Shown in pieces: positions 1-11,700 of a stretch of DNA of 64,000 bases. Position 1 is the first letter of the stretch. Each line of letters begins with the position of its first letter. Position numbers and translations under genes: made by a program. Below the pieces are notes generated by a model. The model ran no database searches. It saw only the letters and a program-made list of their open reading frames with translations, and was not told where the DNA came from. The DNA lies in contig NC_087063.1 of the NCBI RefSeq assembly GCF_963678635.1, positions 10,946,386 through 11,010,385 on the forward strand. The letters run 5' to 3'. The DNA is from Symsagittifera roscoffensis (Eukaryota > Xenacoelomorpha > Acoela > Convolutidae).

Positions 1-237
1 CCCTATAGGACGCATTTTCCAATTTGAAACGATTTCTATGCCAGACTACTCTAGAGTTTTACTAGTTTAAAGCCAAAATTTATATGAAGAAAAAAATCAC
101 CTTTTTGAAACTTAAAACAGAGCATTTCACAAATAAACAAAATCGAGTTGAACATAAATTCTTTGATTTTCGAAACTGTTAGGATGGCCTCCTCAATTGT
201 TTCAGGCGTTTTCCTTCTTTTTCTCATTGCGCTAAAC

Positions 238-1035
238 ATCCAGTACTTATTGAAACCAGAATTGCCGGTTGTTCGGCAAGTATCAATGTAAGATCTGATA
301 AAAAAGAAATTACTTTTGCGAAAGCTTTCTTTCCTAAATTTTGGGATTTTTTTAGCTTTCTTTATTGCTGTCGGTACTTATTGAAACATGAATTGCCGGT
401 TGTTCGGCAAGTATCAATGTAAGATCTGATAAAAATGAAATTACTTTTGCGAAAGCTTTCTTTCCCAAATTTTGGGATTTTGTAGCTTTCTTCATTGCTG
501 TCGGTACTTATTGAAACATCAATTGCCGGTTGTTCGGCAAGTATCAAGTTAAGATCTGATAAAAATGAAATTACTTTTGCGAAAGCTTTCTTTCCTAAAT
601 TTTGGGATTTTTTTAGCTTTCTTTATTGCTGTCGGTACTTATTGAAACATGAATTGCCGGTTGTTCGGCAAGTATCAATGTAAGATCTGATAAAAATGAA
701 ATTACTTTTGCGAAAGCTTTCTTTCCCAAATTTTGGGATTTTGTAGCTTTCTTCATTGCTGTCGGTACTTATTGAAACATCAATTGCCGGTTGTTCGGCA
801 AGTATCAAGTTAAGATCTGATAAAAATGAAATTACTTTTGCGAAAGCTTTCTTTCCTAAATTTTGGGATTTTTTTAGCTTTCTTTATTGCTGTCGGTACT
901 TATTGAAACATGAATTGCCGTTTGTTCGGCAAGTATCAATGTAAGATTTGATAAAAATGAAATTACTTTTGCGAAAGCTTTCTTTCCCAAATTTTGGGAT
1001 TTTGTAGCTTTCTTCATTGCTTTCTTCATTTTTAT
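238..1035. repeat. Satellite array, 130/131-bp monomers in a 261-bp dimer
   Basis: Six head-to-tail monomers can be counted from the phrase (C)GGTACTTATTGAAAC at 241, 372, 502, 633, 763 and 894, a spacing of alternately 131 and 130 bp. Monomers alternate between two types: one reads GATTTTTTTAGCTTTCTTTATTG, split here as GATTTTTTTAGC then TTTCTTTATTG, and the other has GATTTTGTAGC then TTTCTTCATTG. The repeating unit is therefore a 261-bp dimer. The first monomer (241) and the end (after about 1020) are degenerate. Short open frames in the array repeat with the same period and are not genes. Confidence 0.93.
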
Positions 1036-1191
1036 CATCAAAATTTGCTGTCGGATAATTTTGTTTCTTCAAGGATTGACAGATTATTCAAGATAGAATT
1101 CTTTTCAAATTATAGACGCTAAAATGGCTTATGTCTTGTTGCAAGCGCTTAAATAAACTCTTAAGATTCTTCATATTATCTGAAATAGTTG

Positions 1192-1391
1192 NNNNNNNNN
1201 NNNNNNNNNNNNNNNNNNNNNNNNNNNNNNNNNNNNNNNNNNNNNNNNNNNNNNNNNNNNNNNNNNNNNNNNNNNNNNNNNNNNNNNNNNNNNNNNNNNN
1301 NNNNNNNNNNNNNNNNNNNNNNNNNNNNNNNNNNNNNNNNNNNNNNNNNNNNNNNNNNNNNNNNNNNNNNNNNNNNNNNNNNNNNNNNNNN
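1192..1391. other. Assembly gap (200 N)
   Basis: Exactly 200 undetermined bases, the same size as the second gap, which suggests a fixed-size placeholder of unknown true length. Nothing that spans it should be read as coding. Confidence 0.99.
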
Positions 1392-1617
1392 GGATTTGCG
1401 CCCAATTTGATATATGTACCTAACTGGAATCCAGAGGAAAATCTTTACTCATCTGTTGGCTCATTCAACCCAATATTAAAATTAGGTTTATTCACCCAAA
1501 ACGCTTTCGAAGCCAATTAAAAACTTCGCACACTCGACATTTGAAAATAGGTGTCTACTCACGCGATAAAATTACCGCTATCTCGGTTTAAAGTGTCGTC
1601 TGAAGTTTTTGTATAGT

Positions 1618-1618
1618 T

Positions 1619-1652
<34 letters not shown>

Positions 1653-1737
1653 CTCTGTCTCTCTCTCTCTCTCTCCCTCTCTCTCTCTCTCTATCTATCT
1701 ATCTCGCTCTGCTCTATTGAGTCTGAGTTTTCTCTCT

Positions 1738-1768
<31 letters not shown>

Positions 1769-1770
1769 AG
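1618..1770. repeat. (CT)n microsatellite
   Basis: An imperfect pyrimidine tract dominated by CT dinucleotides, interrupted by short CTAT and TCTGAG segments. It ends against a fragment of the foldback-element core. Confidence 0.95.
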
Positions 1771-1815
1771 CAAGCTCGCAACATGTTGATGATGAGACTG
1801 CGGCAGTTATTTTTG
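1770..1815 (+). repeat. Fragment of a foldback-element core
   Basis: The segment reading AGCAAGCTCGCAACATGTTG, followed by GACTGCGGCAGT, closely resembles the core of the element at 8822-9202 (GCAAGCTTGCAACACGTTGG, then GACTGCGGCGGT) and the half-element near 30810. It looks like a solo remnant without terminal arrays. Confidence 0.55.
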
Positions 1816-2558
1816 CAAATATCTGTTTTGGGGACCTTCCAATATTCGGATTAGCCGAATTTTGTGTTGGTTTTGGCTGTAAGGATTGAATTTTCCGGTG
1901 ATCCCTCTGGTAGATTCATCATTTCTAACGCAATCAAAGGAAGTTAGATGATGCAAGCCTTGCTTTCTCAGGCTCAATAAACTAGTACTTGATATTGCGG
2001 TGGGTATTTTGAAAAAAAAAAGATAAATACTTTTTGTAGCATGCTAATTTTTTGTTAGAATTGCTTATAATGTCGAAATTTTGTTTTATCTGCTGTAGAA
2101 TTTATCTACTGGATTCTAAAATCGCTATGAGTGAGCTTCTCTTTCCTGATTTTCAAAAAATGAAACTTTTGTTCTCGATCGATGTTCACTGGTAATAAAA
2201 TTCGACATGTTTGTAAAATAGCCAAATTCAAACACGCTTTTTTCTTGTATACAACTTCGTAAAGTCAGTCGCTGCAGAGTATAATTGATCATTATATCCG
2301 CATGTCAATTTTAGTAACAATCGGATATTCTGAACAGAAAAAAAAATTCTATAAATAGTTACAGGTGGGGGAAGGAAAAAGAGACGATAGAAGAGCCATG
2401 CATCGTTGGATTTTCATGCGTATAAACTAATATGGCACATTCATGATATCTTTATTTTTTCTATAAAATAGATTCGAAAGTAGGTACATAGAATTTCAAT
2501 TAGAATTGGAATTTAATGCTTCATTTTGAAACATTTACTGATGTTAGTTTGGCTTCAG
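1816..2558 (+). other. Intronic sequence upstream of the first visible receptor exon
   Basis: No gene, RNA or clear repeat is seen here. It ends in a good 3' splice site (TTTGGCTTCAG) at 2558. Because the first visible receptor exon begins inside the GAIN domain, this stretch is most likely intron, and exons for the start of the protein lie to the left of the window or in the gap. Confidence 0.5.
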
Positions 2559-2785
2559 GATCCTACTTTCGATGAAGCGGACGAAGTGCTAAACACAGTG
2601 TTTAAGAACATGATTGCGCCGAGGTCTATTGTGAACTTTCAAAAAGCCCGACTACAACCAATCAGATCTCACCATCATCATCCACATCATCATCGTCACC
2701 TACTCTGGATTCAGTGTCGGAGACCATCCAACTTATCAATACTGTCCTGCCGAACCTGTTGAGATTAGTTGCCCACAGACGAGAG
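2559..2785 (+). CDS. Receptor exon A: start of the GAIN domain (frameshifted)
   Basis: Preceded by TTTGGCTTCAG and followed by the donor GTAGAA. The first part reads well in the frame starting at 2559 (DPTFDEADEVLNTVFKNMIA), but that frame turns into poly-His. From about 2648 the next frame reads a Ser/Thr-rich linker and then a helix, ETIQLINTVLPNLLRLVAH, which fits GAIN subdomain A and runs in phase 0 into the next exon. The codon register therefore moves back by one base between about 2625 and 2648, close to an AAAAA run. This may be an assembly error, a real mutation, or an unseen micro-intron. Confidence 0.7.
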
Positions 2786-5700
2786 GTAGAAAAAATAGCT
2801 TAAAGTTGAACCGACAGAATTAATAAAAAAACAATACGTCAATTTTGAGCATTTTTGCATGCAAATTTGAACTCTTTACCGTTCCGATAAGCAGGGGTAT
2901 TGGAATCGGGTACTAGTCTTTGTTCCCGTTATTAACTTTGATCACAGAATAGTCAATTTTGTAGGAATGTCAAATATCACTTCTGATATGCTCAATTTCT
3001 TGAAAATTCAAAAAAAACTACAGTTATTTAGGTAGTTATTATGTCAAGCCCGTTTCAGGTTGAAATTGTATTCTTGAATTTTTTTTGGATTCGTGGAGTT
3101 CGTCCTAGTTTCTGATTGAGTCTGTTTTTTTTTCTAAACACCATTTTTTTCATCTGGGACGTTTTTCATAAAGCATGACACCCTGAATGTGACACCCTAA
3201 ATTAATTTGATTTCTTTGGATTTTTCTTCAATTTTTGAATATAAACTCTGATTGGCTAAATTTTTTCCATAATTCGGTCCTTCCTTCATAACAACCCTTG
3301 CGATAAGCAAGGGTATTGCAATCAGGTATAATACTTTTTCCCGTAAACAACTTTGTCCACAAGGTTTTCACCTCTAGAGGATCAATTCTAGGGGATCTTC
3401 ACTTCTAGAAGATTTTTTATATGACTTGCTCAATCTCTTGAAAATTCAAACAAAAACACTATCTTTTAGCTCGTAATTAGTTCAAGCCCGTTTCAGATTC
3501 TAATTATCTTTTCAAAAAAGTTCTCATTTTGTTCGAGTTCCTGGTTTTCGTCCTACTTTCTGTCGGTTCTAATTTCTGTTTGTGTAAAACGCTTTTTTCT
3601 TATCTGTTAGGAGTTTTATTGGCTTACTTTTCAAAGCGTTGATTTTGTTCCATTTTAAACAATTTTTACTATAACTGAAACTTAACATTTTTAGTATATG
3701 GTATATTGACTTAGTCATCACATTTTGCGCGATTTCGGGTGCAAAAAATATTCGTTTAATATTATATGTTTCAATTTGGATTGGTCGTAAAAACTTCGAA
3801 AATTCAATGAAAAATTTTATGACAACAGTTTTAATTTTAGCTTAAAAGGTTTCGACCCAAAACTGGTTTTTAAAAGATTTCTATTTATTTCTACGGCTCC
3901 TTTTGAACTTTATCCTTTACAATCACGAAGTTTTTATAGCTGTAATTTTGTCAATTTTCAATTTGATTTTTTCAGAAACCTTTTTGACTGTCTTCTTTTT
4001 CTAGTCACTATTGTGTAGAGCAAATGGTTTTGCATCACAAAAGTTGCGAAGCTCCGCTCTGCCTCTGTTAGTCATTTGAGTTTTTAGGTGCCCCTTTGTG
4101 GCGCCTGTTCTCTCTGCAAAATTCTTTCTCGTTCGCAAAATTTTCTGAAAGAGGTCATTGCTCTATTTGATTAAATTTTTCGGCTCAATTTATTTCGTTT
4201 CTTTTTCACTCTCTGATTTATTCTATTCTGTGGTTTGCTAGACCAGACTAAAATGCCGCGTTAATTGATTTTGACTGTTAATAATTAAATAAAATGGCGA
4301 ATAAATGAAAATGATCATTTTTGACAATTCTCTATTTTCTATTTTTTTTGCAATTTGTCGTCAGCGGAAACCATTCTTTTTTGCTTGGGCTTGGAAGACA
4401 GTTGCCTAAACTGCTGAAAAATTTGGTTCTTTTTAAGTTTACTAACCTCTTTGTAAAATTACAGAAAAAGCAAATCAAAAATTGTTCACATGGCCTTTTG
4501 CATGAAAAATTTTCACATGTTCAGGCTGACACGTTTTGAAGCAGTTCTAACAAGAAAAGTTAGAAACGTTAGAATTTTGAGTAGGATTTCAAATGTTGAA
4601 TTTCAGAAAAAGTCAAAAAAGGGGAATGGGAGAAGAGTTATAAAAAGTCTGACAAAATTGTTGCTTCACAAATATTGTAATAGTTGTCACTAAAAAGCAC
4701 AAAAAAGCAAAAAGTGCCATCCAAAACAGAGGTGGACGTAGGAAAAATTAAAAGTTACTAAAAAACAGAAAAATTGAAAATTTTTTGATCTACAATTTTT
4801 TGAAAGTGACGATTATTCTTAGAAAAATGCTTAATTGGCATTGGCTAGGCCCCAGCTCTCCGTCATAATCAAAATTACCATATTTTGGCACCGGTTGCGC
4901 TTTTGAAAAACTTTTAGGACCGGTTGTTCGAAAACTGATGTCACAAACTAGTATTAAAGGGAGAACCAATGGTGATGATTGGGGTCAAATCCCTGTGGGG
5001 CATCATTATCCCATCCCGCTTCTAAAATAATCCTTTCCCTCGAAAACAAAGAGTTTGAAAAATTTTCAATGAAAAGGTTGTTAAATGCAAAAAGCAAAAA
5101 AAGGATTAATTTTGGAATGGTTGAGGTTCTTGGTGGTATAACTATTTTCCCAATACTAAGTTACGAATAGAACAAATTTTTGATATGAATTATAATTATA
5201 TAGTTATATAATAAACTGTTTCAAACATTCAAACATATCTATGTTATTTATATTTCTTTTACAAAATTCAGATCTTTTTGAAAGATCGCCACTTAACACA
5301 AACTGTCTGTTTTCAGGCGTCTAGCATTTTAAAAATTCGCATAACCAGTTTCAAGTTTTTTATATTAGTTCTTTCAATTGATTGATTGCTTTATTCTGTG
5401 TCTTTTTCAGTCGTGTGAGAAGATGATTCAAATCGTGAACAGATTGATGAACTATCCCTCGGAAGCTATAGTTCTTGCGGAGAAACAATTCGGCAGTGCT
5501 ACCGGGTAATTTTCTTCATCTCTACACGGAAAATTTGGCCAAAAATATTTCAACCTATTTAAAAATCGGACAATTAGGTGAAATTATGTCGGCCCAATTG
5601 AAATAGACTTTTAGGCCAGAGTTAATGCGGTCCAATTTAAATAAAGACAAATCAGCCAGATTTTTTTGGTGGCCCACTCACCCCACTTTCTATCTAAGTG

Positions 5701-8700
5701 ATATCTGCTAAACCAAAAAAATATTGAGCGCTTGAAATTCAGATTTTCAAATAGACAGAAATGTCTCTGATAGAATACGTTCAACGCAAATGTAAAATTT
5801 ACATCTAGAAACAGAGAGTCGTTCTTAGTAAAAAAAAAAAATAAAGCTTAATTTTTGTTCAAATTTTTGAAAAAGTGCGGAACTTTAATGCTTTAGGTGT
5901 TTTTAATCAGTCATTTTTTGACTCGTAATTATGCTTTTTGACGGATTTTTTTTAAATCCAAAGGATATTGTTGTTTGAAACTCCAATATAAAAAGATTTT
6001 TCCCGGGATCATCGGGAAATTATTATCGCCTAATATATTATTTCGTTCTATTAAAGCGTAAACGGCTAATTAAAACCTTCTAGTTTGAACTGAGGCAAGG
6101 AATGAAACGTCACTACGCGCAAACAATATCACTTGGTACCTTACATAGTTTGTGAGGGGAGGGTTCTTTAAAAGTATGATGTAAATTTTTTCAAAAGTTC
6201 AAAGTTTTTTTATTTTCCGTCATTTTATAAAAACTTTTTCATCCAAAAATATTTTGATTGACAAAAGATGGCAGTGGGAACTTTCAGGGCTTTGCTCTGG
6301 TACACTAGTAATCTTGTTGTTCCGACTTTTGAAAAAATTGGGGGGTCTCATGCACCAAACGGCCCAAAGTTAAAGTTTTCGTATCTTGAGCTGATATGCA
6401 TGCGGTCGAAACTGATTGGCTAATTTTAGCTAACCAAACTATAGCAAGATGGCGAAGTGTTTTAATCATTATTTTCCCACAGACAAAAAAAATCAGCCGA
6501 AAGATCCAAAAATCACAGACAAGAAAAGTTCTGCAAAATTGCTTCAGAACAACAGTTCTTAATTTTCCGTCATTTCGGCTAACAACGTTATTTGCTTAAG
6601 CTTTAATTGAAAAACTGGACGACGTTGTTTGAATTTTTTGCTAATTAGCCAATCAGATTCAACCACATTGATTTTAGTTTAAGTCAAGATAAAAAATACC
6701 AGTCTTGGGCCGTTTAGTGCATAAATGTACCAGCAGTCTCACATTTAAAAGCTTTTTTTTGGGTTCAAAGCCTTTTTTTGGGTTGGCCAAAATAGTTTTC
6801 AAACTATCCGAAAACAGACCCTACTGTGTCGAAATTTGGAGTTTCCGCATGCAATTTTTTGAAGAAAAATTAGTCAAAAACGACATTGGCGCTTTTGGGA
6901 AAAGTTGACTAAATATTTGCATTTTCCACCGCCCCTTCACTCTCAAATTTAGAATTGGAGCCGAAAGCACCTTAAGAAAGGGTGGTCGATTAAAAACCGG
7001 ATGGAGGTAAATTCGCGGGGAGTGTTAATTAGCAACTACTATGATGGAAGTTTCCTTGAAACCCACCACCTCTAAATCTACTTTATCCTTCTTTCTGTGA
7101 TTATTTAGTGTGCGACAGACATTGGAAGAGATTACGAAGATGGTACCTGTCTCGGTTGGGGACAAGTTCTCCTTCAACACCACCAATCTTCATATCCTAG
7201 TCCAGCTAATTCCACCTTCGTACACAACCAACACAAACAGTCTCGTCCAAATTGAGATGGTAAGCTATATAGACTGCCATTTCTCGATTGGGTTATTGTT
7301 ACGACTTCCGAAGAAAGGAACATTTGTGCTCAGGATGTTTAAGAGTCGATGAACGTGGTTCAGACTCTTATTTAGGTCGCGATGATTTTTTTCTTTGCTT
7401 TCAGGAAAATACTTAAAATTCTCTACTAACAAAAGATGTGCAGTCCTACCTATTAATGCACATATGAATATGGCTAGGTATATGCACAATTTTTGAGTTC
7501 AATTCAAGTTCAATTTCTAGGAAGTTCAATTTCAATTTCAAAATGCACTCTCCAATTATGAAAGCTGAAGTAGCGCAACAAAACGCGATTGATTTCTAGT
7601 TTCGAAAAAGTAAATTAATTCATAGATTTCCCAGCTGCACGAAAAGTTTTCTTCTAATCCAGTTTCCTCAGATTTCACTAATTTTATCACAAAAAAAGAT
7701 CAAAAGTTGCTTTTGAAATTCAAAAGTCTTAAAGGCCATAGATTTGTTTGTTTGAAATTTGAAAGTTTTTTGGTTTGAAGCTTTCTCGAAAACAAATTTT
7801 CGGTCGTTTTGGCATTTTTATTCTCAACATGGTATTCACAGTCTCAACATTGTATTCACAGACTTATGATTTTGATATCTGATATTATGACATTTTGATA
7901 TCTGATTTTGATATCTGATTTTTTTAAAATGAAACAAATTCTAAATTTTAAATATAAATTACTGAAATATTCATTTCTCTTTGAAACATTATCAGATAAA
8001 TAAAATCGCAGTTGGATTTTATGAGACTTCACCCTGATTTTCGAAGGAAAAGACAAAACAATTTGCTCTTTTCAGATAATTTTTCCCCAGAAATTTTTCA
8101 AATTTTTGCAACCATTTTTTAATTTTAGTTTAAAAAAATTGCTACCATGATTTTTTGTTTCCTTTGAACAAAATATTACAGCCCTGATTTTTTAAATAGT
8201 TTTTTTTTCAGTTTTGTTTTTTTTTAATAATTTTTCAATTTCTTTGCCAAAAAAATTTTGAATATGTTAAACGAACGTGAGAGCATTCAAAGTTTTGATT
8301 GATTCGAGTTGCTGTTTTATTTTTTTGTTTTTTTTTGGTTTTGGCTTAACTCATTTTAAAAAATTTCCCACAACACTAAAAAAATTTAGTAGGATAGTAG
8401 GAAAATGTATGATGGCGCACAAAAGTAATATGAAGACGAAATTACTGTAACTATGTCCAACTCAGTTATTGTTTCGACCAATGAAAGTAGAGTTTTAGTT
8501 CCTTCCCACCACTGTTCGGTGTATCCTAGTTTTTCTTAAATTTCTCTATTTTTTCTTTTTGGTTTTGACTTTAATCACGCACCACAAATCATCAAAAGAA
8601 CGAGTCTAGTGACGCATCATACTGAAGCCCTTAAATTCATGATTCGAACGAAAAGCGAGAAAAAAACGGTTCGAAATTTTTAGTTTCTAGTCTAATTTAA

Positions 8701-11700
8701 GGACTTTAAAAAAGGATTATATATTAATTGGGGATTATAACTTATAAGGGGATTATAACTTAATTGTTTGTATGTTGACATGTGCTTAATAGCTAAAATA
8801 ATTAGCATGAATGCTCCTTATTGACGCACAGACAATTCGGCCACAGACAATTTGAAAATCAGACAATTCAGCCAAAAGTATACAGGCAATTCAGCCTGAG
8901 ACAATTCAGCCCGTTTTACAAAACGCTAGATTCGAAAGAAAAAAAATTGGAATTGGAGTTATTTCTCGGTTTAAGGTCGCCGGTGGGCGCGCTATACGCG
9001 CGTCGCCGCTTCGAGGCGATAACCGGTTCTAAGTTTCGCATAGAATCCCACCCTCTGTTGGCAAGCTTGCAACACGTTGGCGCGACTGCGGCGGTCAATA
9101 TAATTGGCTGAATTGTCTCTTGCTTTATTGTCTGCATACTTTTGGCTGAAATGTCTGAATTTCAAATCGGCTGAATTGTCTTTGGCCAAATTGTCTCGAC
9201 GCGCTCCTTACTTACTATCGCATTAGAAAAAGTAAGTTTATCCAAACCATAATATACATTTTCAAAGACAGAGGTTTGGGTCGATTGAACTACTAGGAAG
9301 ACACTAGGGCTTAGTCTCATCATATAAAAAAACTGACAAAATAGCAAGAAAAAAATTGAAATGTCGGATTGAATCCTCGATGTTGGTGTTGCTGGCGCAA
9401 TTGAAGGTCAAGGATTACTGACTCAGCTCCATAAAAACACAGACAAAAACGCATTCAATAAATCCTCAAACAAAATCGCTGCATTCATTTGACCTAGCAA
9501 TGATGATTAGCAAAAATAAAACACTTTTTAGCTTGAAATATATATGGCACGACAAGCATCATCAAAATTATCTTTTTGCCAATTTTTACATAATTTTATT
9601 TGAAAAAGAAGTGAATTTTGACTTTTTGTGTCCAACTCGTCAGACTATTTTTAAAAGTTTTTTATTTCATTTGATTTTTAACCGTTTTCAGCCAAGTAGA
9701 TACAATTTTATTGGATAATTATCGAGTGGTAATTTCTTTTTCGAATGTTTTGGTCAAAAGATTTGCAAAGTCGACCCATCCCGACTTATTTGAGTTTTTG
9801 TTTAAAAAAATTATTTTGCTTAACTCAGTTAGATTATAAACTACTACAAACACAATAAATCTAATGAAAATGTCTTATTATGATAACTAAGTCCAAATAA
9901 ACGCAATTTCCAAAGCACAGATGGAAAATTTTTTGGGAATAATAATCAACTGTAGTTGAAATGGTTCTTGCTGGAGATTTCATGACCTAATGAACAAACA
10001 GGCGAAAATGTTATGTTCCAAAAAACAAGTCTAGAGGCAATTTTTTGACCATTTGAAAAAATTCCGTGTTTTGGCGCAGATTTCACCATCGTCCTAAAGA
10101 CATAGACATCAAATGCGCCTTCAGAAATTTTTAGATTTGCTAAGCTAAAAGCGGATGTCGTAATATAGTACCAAATAATCGCAAGTGTTTGAAACTTTTT
10201 GAGAGCAGGCAGCTTCTTTTTATCTGTTTTTGCCATTAAATTGAGCTTGGCTATACCGATTTTTCAATAAATTTGTTAAAAGATTTTTAGGTCAACGCAA
10301 AAACTCAATTTTTTTTTAAGATTCGACGAACGTAGTTCAGCTTCTTAAATAAGCCGCAATGATTTTTTAAGGAGAAGTCTTAAAAATTGTTCAAAATCAA
10401 ATTTACTTTTTTGCGTTAACACTTTTTTTCCAACTTTCTGTTGGCAGTGTTGTTTTGGTTTCAAATTAATGAAATATTTTTTTTCTTCTTTGCAAATTTC
10501 ATCTTTCATTTTTTACAGGTTCAAATAGCTGCCATTTGACCAATTAAAACATAGAAAACTTAAAAATATTTATAAATAAACTCTTTTATTTTTGAATTTT
10601 TTTTCACAATTTTTAACAAAAAAAACTTTCAGCCATGTTAAGTGCGGCCATAACTTTCATCAATTTGCCCTGATATTAACAGTATTGTTTGCGTTGCTGT
10701 TATGGCTCGCTAACAGATATCATCTTCCTGTTGATATTGCGTTTGGAAAAAGAATGATCCGAAAAATATCTTTGAAAGTTTGGTTTTTGTTTGAAAGTTG
10801 AACAAATAAAGATTCATTGTTTTGAAAAAAAAACGAGTATTTCAAAACAGCAGAATAGTCATTTAAAAATAATTGTTACTCATCTGGGCTAGAATGCTCA
10901 ATTTAAAAATTTTTTGAAAATTGAGAACATTATTATTCGAAACCTTCCACGAGCAAGGTCAAAAGATACTTCAAGCTTTACCTTGTCCACAAAATTTAAT
11001 CTACTTTTTATCTCATCTGAAAGATCTTGTTGTCTTGATATCATCAAAATGATACTTTCCTGTTTTTTTGTAAGTTTATGGTGGTATTATGTTTTGTTTG
11101 ATTCAAAAGAGTTTTCGAAACGTTTCACTTTAGGACTTTTTGAACATACAAATGCACAATTCGGCGCGCGCTACCCTCTCAAAATCGTGGGGGCGACAGT
11201 TCGTAACGGGCGAAAATTCGTAACAGGTGACAATTCGTAACAGGCGACAATTCTTAACAAGCGACAATTCGTTACAGTAGAATAAACGGGGAACCTTGAT
11301 TCACGCGCAATATTCCTATCGTGCCGGATGTAAGCGCAGCGGAGCAAAGTGGAGCAAGCGTATTCTACTTGTCACGAATTGTCGCTTGTTACGAATTGTC
11401 GCCTGTTACGAATTGTCGCCTGTAACGAATTGTCGCCCTACATCTCAAAATTGGATGAATTGGCGCAAAAAATACTTTCAGAACAGTTTCAGGGTCGGTC
11501 GGTCAATACTGGAAGCCATAAAATAGTACCAGAGAGGACCATGGAAAAGTTTGGCAACCATAATTGAGGGGAAGTTACGCTCAGAATGCTAGTGGCTCTG
11601 CAATAAATGCTCATCAACACGCTTCTGATTTTGCAATAACTAAGTCTTAATTCGTTTAAATCTTATAAATTTTCAAATTGCGCCTCTCAATTTAAAAATG

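Noticed and set aside
1131-1520. Open frames crossing the first N gap
   Set aside because: Open only because N codons hold no stop.
4975-5015. GGGGTCAAATCCC near 4980, like a tRNA T-arm
   Set aside because: No matching D-arm, anticodon arm or acceptor stem was found nearby.
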